A stretch of DNA of 64,000 bases from Paracoccus sediminis (lineage in GTDB: Bacteria > Pseudomonadota > Alphaproteobacteria > Rhodobacterales > Rhodobacteraceae), in the NCBI RefSeq assembly GCF_900188295.1, contig NZ_FZNM01000002.1:62001-126000 (forward strand), read 5' to 3'. Under the pieces are notes generated by a model. The model made no database searches, was not told the origin of the DNA, and worked only from the letters and a program-made list of their open reading frames with translations. Positions 55,956 to 62,773 of this stretch are shown piece after piece (the stretch's first letter is position 1; every line of letters starts with the position of its first letter). The translations under genes were made by a program, and so were the position numbers.

Positions 55956-57125
55956 ATGATTGCCGATACCCTGCCCGGCCGCGACACGCGCGCGGGCGAC
56001 CCCCTTGACCGCCTGAACGCCCAACTGGCGCGGATGCGCGCGACGCAGCCCCTGTGGACCGACCTGCCGGCGGAACCGCTGTCCAGTCTGGCGGATCTGG
56101 CCCGCCTGCCGGTCCTGCGCAAGTCCGACCTGGCCCAGATGCAGGCCAAGGCGGCGCCCTTCGGCGGGCTGACCGGGGGTCCGGTCGCGGGTCTGCGGCG
56201 CCTGTTCGTCTCGCCCGGCCCGATTTTCGACCCCGAGGGGCGCGGGGCCGACTGGTGGGGGTCGGCGGCCGCCCTGTCGGCGGCGGGCGTGACACCCGGC
56301 GACGTGATCCTGAACACCTTTTCCTATCACCTGACCCCTGCCGCCTTCATCTTCGAGGCCGGGGCGGAAACCCTGGGATGCCCGGTCATTCCCGCCGGGC
56401 CGGGCAACACCGCGGACCAGTTGACCGCCATCACCCAATACCGTCCGCGCGTCTATGTGGGCGTGCCGGATTTCCTGAAGATCATCCTGGACAAGGCCGA
56501 CGAGGACGGCGTGGACCGGTCCTGCCTGCGCGTGGGGATGGTCACGGGCGCGGCCCTGCCCGACAGCCTGCGCGCGGACCTGGCCGGGCGCGGGGTGGCC
56601 GTGCGCCAATGCTATGGCACCGCCGACCTGGGCATCGTGGCCTATGAGGACGGCGGGCCGGGGATGGCGGTGAACGACGGCGTGATCGTGGAAATCGTCC
56701 GCCCCGGCACCGGGGATCCGGTTTCCGACGGCGAGGTCGGCGAAATCGTCGTGACCCGCCTGAATGCCGATTACCCGCTGCTGCGGTTCGCCACGGGCGA
56801 CATGTCGGCGACCGATGGCGCAGGCCGCATCAAGGGCTGGATGGGCCGCGCCGACCAGGCGGCCAAGGTCAAGGGCATGTTCGTGCGCCCCGAACAGATC
56901 GCCGCCATCGGCCGCGCCGTGCCGGGCTGCCAGCGGCTGCGGCTGGAAATCACCCGCGCGGGCGAACAGGACCGGATGCGCCTGCTGGCCGAACACCCCG
57001 ACAGCGCCGCCGCCGACAGGCTGGCCGAAAAACTGGCCGAGATCACGCGGCTGAAGGGATCGGTCCAGGTGGTCGCGCCGGGAAGCCTGCCGAACGACGG
57101 GCGCGTCATTGCCGACCTGCGCTGA
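55956..57125 (+). CDS. PaaK-like adenylating enzyme with degenerate P-loop
   Basis: This 389-residue protein resembles phenylacetate-CoA ligases but is about 40 residues shorter. The expected Ser/Thr/Gly P-loop is replaced by LFVSPGPIFDPEGRG near residue 90. Downstream motifs are kept: QCYGTADLG (acyl/adenine motif), LLRFATGDMS (ATP Asp) and the hinge GRADQAAKVKGMFVRPEQI. It could still adenylate an acid, act as a partner of the 649-residue ligase, or be regulatory. It is the last gene of the liv operon, ending one base before the convergent crp gene. Confidence 0.8.
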   Translation: MIADTLPGRDTRAGDPLDRLNAQLARMRATQPLWTDLPAEPLSSLADLARLPVLRKSDLAQMQAKAAPFGGLTGGPVAGLRRLFVSPGPIFDPEGRGADWWGSAAALSAAGVTPGDVILNTFSYHLTPAAFIFEAGAETLGCPVIPAGPGNTADQLTAITQYRPRVYVGVPDFLKIILDKADEDGVDRSCLRVGMVTGAALPDSLRADLAGRGVAVRQCYGTADLGIVAYEDGGPGMAVNDGVIVEIVRPGTGDPVSDGEVGEIVVTRLNADYPLLRFATGDMSATDGAGRIKGWMGRADQAAKVKGMFVRPEQIAAIGRAVPGCQRLRLEITRAGEQDRMRLLAEHPDSAAADRLAEKLAEITRLKGSVQVVAPGSLPNDGRVIADLR

Positions 57126-57126
57126 C

Positions 57127-57801
57127 TCACTCCAGCACGGGGGCGCCGTCTTCCAGCCGGGTCCGGTCCAGAACCCGGACCGCGTTGCGGCCCAGTTCGA
57201 TGATGCCCTCGTCGCGCAGCTCGCCCAGCATCTTGTTGACGGTCTGGCGCGAGCAGCCGATCACCACGCCCAACTGCGACTGGCTGATGCGCAGCAGGCC
57301 ATCGTCCGAATCGCTGGTCAACTGCCGCAGGTACAGACGGATCCGCTGGTCGGCGTTGTAATAATGGTCGGCCATCCGGTTGCGGTTTTCCCGCATCAGG
57401 CGGTCGTGCAGGATCGTGCACAGGTTCGGGATCAGGATCTGGGGCGGCACATGCGCGTACAGCGCCTTGGCCGGGCAGAACAGGACGGTGGTGTCGGGCA
57501 TGGTCAGGCAGCTGGCCGCGCAGGGGCGGCCCGACAGCGCCTCGACCTCTCCCAGCATTTCGCCAGAGATGGCGGTGTGGACGATGACCTGGTTGCCGGA
57601 ACTGTCCACATAGCCGACCTCGACCCGGCCCGAGGCGATGAAATAGCTGCCGGTCGTGGTTTCGCCCTGCCGCAGGACATAGGTTGCCGATTTCAGGACG
57701 CGGGCGGTGCAGGACGACAAGAGCGCGTGTTTCTGATCGCGCGACAGACCCACCAGGATCGGGGCGTCGAACAGGTGGGCGTAATCCGAGGGGTCGATCA
57801 T
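57127..57801 (-). CDS. Crp/Fnr-family transcriptional regulator
   Basis: The 224-residue protein has a cyclic-nucleotide-type sensor domain (about 15-130, with SYFIASGRVEVGY and GEMLGEVEALSG) and a helix-turn-helix (about 170-195, ISQSQLGVVIGCSRQTVNKML). It lacks the N-terminal Cys cluster of Fnr, so it is not an iron-sulfur oxygen sensor of that type. The ATG at 57801 matches family length; a GTG at 57939 in the same frame would add 46 residues and run through a structured region. It is convergent with the liv operon. Target genes are unknown. Confidence 0.85.
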   Translation of the reverse strand: MIDPSDYAHLFDAPILVGLSRDQKHALLSSCTARVLKSATYVLRQGETTTGSYFIASGRVEVGYVDSSGNQVIVHTAISGEMLGEVEALSGRPCAASCLTMPDTTVLFCPAKALYAHVPPQILIPNLCTILHDRLMRENRNRMADHYYNADQRIRLYLRQLTSDSDDGLLRISQSQLGVVIGCSRQTVNKMLGELRDEGIIELGRNAVRVLDRTRLEDGAPVLE

Positions 57802-57873
57802 TGCGGAATCGGTCCGTGAACAGCCGGGATGGCCGTCAGTAAACCAGAGAAAGATACGGAGGAAAAAGCGAAA

Positions 57874-57978
57874 ATGGCTATCCCGGCCCGAAACGGGCAA
57901 CCGCGTGAACCCACGCGACGGGATAGCCTGAACTCGCACCTACCCAGAATATCTACGCACCACGACTGCGCACCATGA
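57874..57978 (+). CDS. Possible 34-residue small protein overlapping a folded RNA
   Basis: An ATG 11 bases after GGAGG (57858-57862) opens a 34-codon frame ending with TGA at 57976. The peptide (start MAIPARNGQPREPTRRDS, end HHDCAP) is basic, hydrophilic, and has no membrane segment or family I recognise. The first 18 codons coincide with the three-way junction, so codon choice may be dictated by RNA structure and the ORF fortuitous. Both neighbouring genes are on the other strand, and a plus-strand terminator lies 46 bases after the stop. Confidence 0.35.
   Translation: MAIPARNGQPREPTRRDSLNSHLPRISTHHDCAP
57876..57928. ncRNA. Three-way-junction RNA element in the crp-glxK intergenic region
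   Basis: A perfect 10-pair outer stem, GGCTATCCCG (57876-57885) with CGGGATAGCC (57919-57928), encloses two perfect hairpins. They are GCCCG-AAA-CGGGC (57886-57898) and CGCGTG-AACC-CACGCG (57902-57917). Only four bases are unpaired outside the loops. A second GGGATAG at 57979-57985 could pair with CTATCCC (57878-57884) instead, an alternative fold. On the plus strand this could be a small RNA ending at the 58024-58067 terminator; on the minus strand it would be the 5' leader of crp. The strand is undecided. I know no family it belongs to. Confidence 0.6.
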
Positions 57979-58023
57979 GGGATAGACCTTTTGTGGGATG
58001 CAGAGTGTCAAACAGGCGACATT

Positions 58024-58067
58024 TTGCCGCGGGAAACGTAAAAATCCGGCTTTTCCGCGGCAATTTT
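58024..58067 (+). terminator. Plus-strand intrinsic terminator with no annotated plus-strand gene before it
   Basis: TTGCCGCGGGAAA (58024-58036) and TTTTCCGCGGCAA (58051-58063) form a 13-pair stem with one G-U pair, followed by TTTT (58064-58067). On the minus strand the stem is followed by AATGTC, so it is poorly shaped as a glxK terminator even though it directly follows that gene's stop. The orientation therefore points to a transcript coming from 57850-58020 on the plus strand. Confidence 0.65.
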
Positions 58068-58070
58068 CAA

Positions 58071-59333
58071 TCACAGGATTAAAATTGCCCTGAAATCATT
58101 AACGTTGGTTAATGTGGGGCCTGTCACGATCTGGGCGTGAATCCGCCGAAAAAGGGTGTGCGAATCATTTGACGCCAAGGCCAGCGAGGCTGCGTCGGCA
58201 GTGGCCAGGGCCAAGGTATCCGGGCCGATCACGGCTCCGGCGACCTCGGCCGCGCCATCGACGCCATCGGTGTCGCAGGCCAGGGCGTGAATGCCCGGCG
58301 CACCGTCCAGAGCGATGGCAAGCGCCAGACAGAATTCGGCGTTCGGCCCGCCAACTCCGTCGCCGCGGCGCGTCACGGTCAGTTCGCCGCCCGACAGGAT
58401 CAGCAGCGGCGGATCGCCGGGCCTGCGCTCGGCCTGCCGGTCCAGAACCAGCCGGGCCTGTGTGGCGGCAACATGCCGCGCCTCGCCCTCCAGCGCATCG
58501 CCCAGGATCTCGACCGCGCAGCCTGCGGCTTGGGCCAGATCGGCGGCGGCGGCCAGCGACTGCGCGGGGGCGGCGATGACGCGGTTTTCCGCGCGCGACA
58601 GCCGTGCGTCGCCGGGCGGCACCACCCCGCCGCCTTCGTGCAGCGCGCGGGCCACGCTGTCCGGCACGGTGATCCGCCAGCGGTCCAGGATCGCCCGCGC
58701 ATCCGACGGGGTGGTCGCATCGCCCACCGTCGGCCCGGATCCGATGAAGGCCGGGTCGTCGCCCGGCACGTCCGAAATCATCAGCGCCAGCATCCGCGCG
58801 GGCCATGCCGCCGCAGCCAGCCGCCCGCCCTTGACGCGGGACAGGTGCTTGCGGACCGTGTTCATCGAACCGATCGGCGCGCCCGAGGCCAGCAGCGCCG
58901 CGTTCACCGCCTGCTTGTCGGCCAGCGTCACCCCGGTTGACGGCGCGCAGAGCAGCGCCGAGGCCCCGCCCGAGATCAGCGCCAGAACGAAATCGCTTTC
59001 GCCAAGTCCGCCCAGCAGATCCAGCATCCGCAGCGTGGCCCGCGCGCCGGCCTGGTCGGGCACGGGATGGGCGGCTTCGACGACCTCGATTCCCTTGCAG
59101 GGGCGGGCATGGCCGTAACGGGTGATGACCAGCCCCTCGCACCGCCCCCAGGCGGCCTCTACCGCCTCGGCCATGCGGGCGCTGGCCTTGCCCGCGCCGA
59201 CCACGACGACCCGGCCCTCGGGGCGCGGCGGCAGATGGGCGGCAAGCGACCGCATCGGGTCGGCAACGGCGACCGCCCGGTCGAACACGGCGCGCAGAAA
59301 GGCGGCGGGATCGGCCCTGGGATCCATCGTCAT
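58071..59333 (-). CDS. glxK: Glycerate 2-kinase (MOFRL family)
   Basis: The 420-residue kinase has the DUF4147 N-terminal domain (RVVVVGAGKASARMAEAVE, LALISGGASALLCAP, MNTVRKHLSRVKGG) and the C-terminal MOFRL domain (LLILSGGELTVT, CDTDGVDGAAEVAGA). It phosphorylates glycerate to 2-phosphoglycerate, feeding carbon from glyoxylate and tartronate semialdehyde into glycolysis. It is coupled by ATGA overlap to the GntR regulator upstream and lies opposite glcDEF, fitting glycolate use. The symbol follows enzyme class; ttuD is a synonym for tartrate pathways. Confidence 0.92.
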   Translation of the reverse strand: MTMDPRADPAAFLRAVFDRAVAVADPMRSLAAHLPPRPEGRVVVVGAGKASARMAEAVEAAWGRCEGLVITRYGHARPCKGIEVVEAAHPVPDQAGARATLRMLDLLGGLGESDFVLALISGGASALLCAPSTGVTLADKQAVNAALLASGAPIGSMNTVRKHLSRVKGGRLAAAAWPARMLALMISDVPGDDPAFIGSGPTVGDATTPSDARAILDRWRITVPDSVARALHEGGGVVPPGDARLSRAENRVIAAPAQSLAAAADLAQAAGCAVEILGDALEGEARHVAATQARLVLDRQAERRPGDPPLLILSGGELTVTRRGDGVGGPNAEFCLALAIALDGAPGIHALACDTDGVDGAAEVAGAVIGPDTLALATADAASLALASNDSHTLFRRIHAQIVTGPTLTNVNDFRAILIL

Positions 59334-60106
59334 CCCCGCTGGCCCAGACCGCCGCCGGACTGGCGGCGGCGGGCGGTTTCCCCATGCGCCCGCGCCTCGG
59401 CCAGGTCGCGGGCGGCCTGACGGACATAGGCCAGATGCGCATGGGCGGCCGCGCGCGCCGCATCGGCGTCGCGCGTCAGGATCGCCGCCCCGATGGCGCG
59501 ATGCTGGTCGCGCAGGGTGTCGCGGACCTGCGGCAGCGTGAACAGCCGCGCCCGGTTGGCCGCCACGTTGCTGCGCAAGCTGCCCGACAGCGCCCGCATG
59601 ACCTGCAACAGGACCAGGTTGTGGCTGGCCTCGTAGATGGCCTGGTGCAGGGCCGCGTCGGCCTCGGCCTCGTCTTCGGGGATGGCGGCGGCATGGGCAG
59701 CGTCGATCCGGTCAAGGGTGGCGCCGATCCGGCCGCGGTCCAGATCGGTGGCGCGGACGGCGGCCAGCCCGGCCGCGTGGCTTTCCACCACATCGCGGAA
59801 ATCCAGACAATCATCCTCGACCTCGGGGCGTTCGGCCAGCAGCGCCAGCAGCGGATCGGTGATCGCCGCACGCCCCAGCGCGGCCACCCGCATCCCGCGC
59901 CCCTTTTCGCCGACCAGCAACCCGCGATCCTGCAACAGCTTCAGCCCGTCGCGCAGGGTGGGCCGCGACACGTTCAGCCGCGCCGCCAGATCGCGTTCCG
60001 GCAGCAGGCCTTCGTCCGGGGCCAGCGATCCTTCCAGGATCAGGTTTTCGATATGGCGCGCCACCGCGTCGGCAGCCCGTTCGGGGCGGATGGAAAAATC
60101 GGTCAT
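59330..60106 (-). CDS. GntR-family (FCD/FadR-type) regulator, probably of glycolate genes
   Basis: The 258-residue regulator has a GntR winged helix (about 10-75, LLPERDLAARLNVSRPTLRDGL) and an FCD effector domain (about 90-225) with metal-binding His residues (ADAALHQAIYEASHN, LRDQHRAIG). It is divergent from glcD and cotranscribed with glxK. Relatives such as GlcC, LldR and PdhR respond to glycolate, lactate or pyruvate. A near-perfect palindrome in the divergent region is the probable operator. Confidence 0.9.
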   Translation of the reverse strand: MTDFSIRPERAADAVARHIENLILEGSLAPDEGLLPERDLAARLNVSRPTLRDGLKLLQDRGLLVGEKGRGMRVAALGRAAITDPLLALLAERPEVEDDCLDFRDVVESHAAGLAAVRATDLDRGRIGATLDRIDAAHAAAIPEDEAEADAALHQAIYEASHNLVLLQVMRALSGSLRSNVAANRARLFTLPQVRDTLRDQHRAIGAAILTRDADAARAAAHAHLAYVRQAARDLAEARAHGETARRRQSGGGLGQRG

Positions 60107-60152
60107 GGCCTTGCCCTTGTCGTCGCGCCCATGTCATCGCAATTGACAGCCT

Positions 60153-60171
60153 TGGTCAAATCATTTTACCA
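60153..60171. promoter_or_regulatory. Candidate GntR operator overlapping a glcD promoter
   Basis: TGGTCAAATCATTTTACCA is a 19-base near-perfect palindrome (eight of nine pairs) with the TGGT...ACCA ends typical of FCD-type GntR sites. TTGACA at 60143-60148 is a good -35 for glcD, and the palindrome covers the expected -10 region. Binding there would block glcDEF and could also affect the divergent gntR. Confidence 0.6.
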
Positions 60172-60202
60172 CGGAAACGCGATAGCAGCAGGGGGCAGAG
60201 CC

Positions 60203-61666
60203 ATGACCATCGCCATGCCGGCGCCTGACGCGCAGGTCATTGCGCAAAGACCGCAGATCGTCGCGGCCCTGCGCGCGGTGCTGCCCGCCGACGCGGTGAT
60301 CGACGATCCGCACGAAACCCGCGCCTATGAATGCGACGCGCTGACCGCCTATCGCTGTCCGCCGCTGGCCGTGGTCCTGCCCCGCACGACCGCCGAGGTC
60401 GCGGCGGCGATGCGCGTCTCCCACGGGCTGGGCGTGCCGGTGGTGCCGCGCGGGGCGGGCACGTCGCTGGCGGGCGGCGCGCTGCCCACCGCCGATTGCG
60501 TGATCCTGGGCACCATGCGCCTGAACGCGTTCCTGGACATCGACCTTGCCAACCGGTACGTCCGCGTGCAGTCGGGCGTCACCAACCTGTCGGTCAGCGC
60601 CGAACTGGAACCGCTGGGCTTTTTCTACGCCCCCGACCCGTCGTCGCAGCTTGCCTGCACCATCGCGGGCAACATCGCGATGAATTCGGGCGGCGCGCAT
60701 TGCCTGAAATACGGGGTGACGACCAACAACCTGCTGGGCGCCACGGTGGTCCTGACCACCGGCGAGATCATCGAACTGGGCGGGCCGGAACCGGGACCGG
60801 CGGGCCTGGATCTGCTGGGCGTGCTGTGCGGATCGGAAGGCCAGCTTGGCGTCGTGACCGAGGCCACGTTGCGCATCCTGCCCCGCCCCGAAGGCGCGCG
60901 GCCCGTGCTGATCGGGTTCGATTCGCCCGAGGTCGCGGGCGAATGCGTGGCCAACATCATCCGGTCGGGCGTGCTGCCGGTGGCCATCGAATACATGGAC
61001 GAGCCGTGCCTGCGCGCGGTCGAATCCTTTGCCAAGGCCGGATACCCCGACTGCCCCGCCGTCCTGATCGTCGAGGTCGAGGGGTCGAAGGCCGAGATTG
61101 ACGACCAGATCGCCCGGATCCGCGCGATCGCCGACGCGCTGAACCCGGTGGAATTCCGCGAAAGCCGCAATGCCGACGAATCCCTGGCGATCTGGAAAGG
61201 CCGCAAGTCGGCCTTTGGCGCCATGGGACGGCTGGGCGATTACATCTGCCTGGACGGCACGGTGCCGGTGGGCCAGCTGCCCCATACCCTGCGCCGGATC
61301 GGGGAACTGTCGCGCCAGCACGGGCTGGAGGTCGCCAACGTCTTTCACGCGGGCGACGGCAACATGCACCCGCTGATCCTGTTCGACGCCAACACGCCCG
61401 GCGATCTGGCCCGCGCCGAGGCGTTCGGCGCCGACATCCTGCGCCTGTGCGTCGAGGTCGGCGGCTGCCTGACGGGCGAACATGGCGTGGGCGTGGAAAA
61501 GCGCGACCTGATGGGCGATCAGTACGACCCCGACGATCTGGCCATCCAGATGCAGGTCAAGGACGTGTTCGATCCGGGCTGGCTGCTGAACCCCGCCAAG
61601 GTCTTTCCGCTGGAGGCCAGCGCCGCGCATCGCGCCCACACCGCACCGCTGGCGGCCGCCGAATGA
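60203..61666 (+). CDS. glcD: Glycolate oxidase FAD-linked subunit GlcD
   Basis: The 487-residue flavoprotein has the FAD-binding PCMH domain (VVPRGAGTSLAGGALPTAD, GNIAMNSGGAHCLKYGVTTNN, LCGSEGQLGVVTEATLRIL). The C-terminal oxidase domain has the conserved FHAGDGNMHPLI and GEHGVGVEKRDLM. It oxidises glycolate to glyoxylate with GlcE and GlcF. The start at 60203 follows GGGGGCAGAG; the longer upstream frame is antisense to gntR. The stop overlaps glcE by four bases. Confidence 0.96.
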   Translation: MTIAMPAPDAQVIAQRPQIVAALRAVLPADAVIDDPHETRAYECDALTAYRCPPLAVVLPRTTAEVAAAMRVSHGLGVPVVPRGAGTSLAGGALPTADCVILGTMRLNAFLDIDLANRYVRVQSGVTNLSVSAELEPLGFFYAPDPSSQLACTIAGNIAMNSGGAHCLKYGVTTNNLLGATVVLTTGEIIELGGPEPGPAGLDLLGVLCGSEGQLGVVTEATLRILPRPEGARPVLIGFDSPEVAGECVANIIRSGVLPVAIEYMDEPCLRAVESFAKAGYPDCPAVLIVEVEGSKAEIDDQIARIRAIADALNPVEFRESRNADESLAIWKGRKSAFGAMGRLGDYICLDGTVPVGQLPHTLRRIGELSRQHGLEVANVFHAGDGNMHPLILFDANTPGDLARAEAFGADILRLCVEVGGCLTGEHGVGVEKRDLMGDQYDPDDLAIQMQVKDVFDPGWLLNPAKVFPLEASAAHRAHTAPLAAAE

Positions 61667-62772
61667 CCGTCGTCACCGATCTGGCCCCCGCGACCGAAAC
61701 CGAGGTCGCCGCGATCCTGTCCGAGTGCCATGCCCGCCGCCGGCCTGTGCGCATCCTGGGCGGCGGCACGCGCGTCGAGAACCGCACCCTGGGCGAGCCG
61801 CTGTCGCTGTCGCGCTTGTCGGGGGTCGTGACCTATTCGCCGGGCGAGATGACGCTGATCGCCCGCCCCGGCACCCCCCTGCCCCAGATCCTGGCGATGC
61901 TGGCCGCCGAAAACCAGACCCTCGCCTTCGAGCCGCCGGACATGCGCGCCATCCTGGGCCGCAGCGGCACCCCGACGCTGGGCGGCATGGTCGCGGCCAA
62001 TGCCGGCGGCCCACGCCGGATCCTGGCGGGCGCCTGCCGCGATCACCTGCTGGGGGTGCGCTTTGTCGATGGGCAGGGCCGCATCCTGAAGAACGGCGGC
62101 CGGGTGATGAAGAACGTCACCGGGCTGGACCTGTCCAAGCTGCTGGCGGGATCCCACGGCACGCTTGGCGTCCTGACCGAGGTGGCGCTGAAGACCCTGC
62201 CCCTGTCTCCGGCCCGCACTACGCTGGCCTTTCCCGGCGTGGACGACACAACGGCCCTGCGCATCTTCACCGCCGCGCTATCCACCCCCTACGATGTGTC
62301 GGGCGCGGCCCATGTCGGGGGCACCGCCTATCTGCGGATCGAAGGGCTGGACGGCCAGCGTGCCTATCGCCGCGACCGGCTGCTGGCGCTGCTGGCGGAA
62401 TACCGCCCCGAGGTGGTGGATGACGCGCCCTGGGATGCGATCCGCGACGTGACGCATTTCGTCGGCGGCGGCCCGCTGTGGCGGATCCTGTGCCGGCCCA
62501 CCGACGCGCCTGGCCTCTGCGCCGGGCTGCGGGCGATGGGCGGGGATTGTTCGCTGGACTGGGGCGGCGGGCTGATCTGGTATCGCGGTCCCGGCCATCC
62601 GCGCGCGCTGGCCCCCCATGCCACGCTGATCCGCCGCGCGGATGCCGTCGGCCCGGCCTTTCCGCCGCTGCCCGGCGCCGTGGCCCGCATCCAGGACGGG
62701 CTGCGCCGCAGCTTTGATCCGGCGGGCATCCTGAATCCCGGCCTGATGGCCTCTGATGCGACGGGCGCCTGA
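61663..62772 (+). CDS. glcE: Glycolate oxidase FAD-binding subunit GlcE
   Basis: The 369-residue protein is a second PCMH-type FAD subunit with the short GlcE architecture: VRILGGGTRVENRT, TLGGMVAANAGGPRRI, KNGGRVMKNVTGLDLSKLLAGSHGTLG (conserved positions about 135-160) and the C-terminal SFDPAGILNPG. It forms the glycolate oxidase complex with GlcD and GlcF. It is coupled to glcD by ATGA, and glcF begins one base after its stop. Confidence 0.95.
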   Translation: MTVVTDLAPATETEVAAILSECHARRRPVRILGGGTRVENRTLGEPLSLSRLSGVVTYSPGEMTLIARPGTPLPQILAMLAAENQTLAFEPPDMRAILGRSGTPTLGGMVAANAGGPRRILAGACRDHLLGVRFVDGQGRILKNGGRVMKNVTGLDLSKLLAGSHGTLGVLTEVALKTLPLSPARTTLAFPGVDDTTALRIFTAALSTPYDVSGAAHVGGTAYLRIEGLDGQRAYRRDRLLALLAEYRPEVVDDAPWDAIRDVTHFVGGGPLWRILCRPTDAPGLCAGLRAMGGDCSLDWGGGLIWYRGPGHPRALAPHATLIRRADAVGPAFPPLPGAVARIQDGLRRSFDPAGILNPGLMASDATGA

Positions 62773-62773
62773 C

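Noticed and set aside
57802..57939. Longer Crp/Fnr protein starting at GTG 57939
   Set aside because: The added 46 residues are unlike the family N-terminus and would run through the three-way-junction element. The ATG at 57801 gives normal length.
58098..58116. Palindrome CATTAAC-GTTG-GTTAATG near the end of glxK, resembling a CtrA box
   Set aside because: The TTAA spacing is six, not seven, and it encodes the conserved TLTNVNDFR tail of glycerate kinase, so coding constraint explains it.
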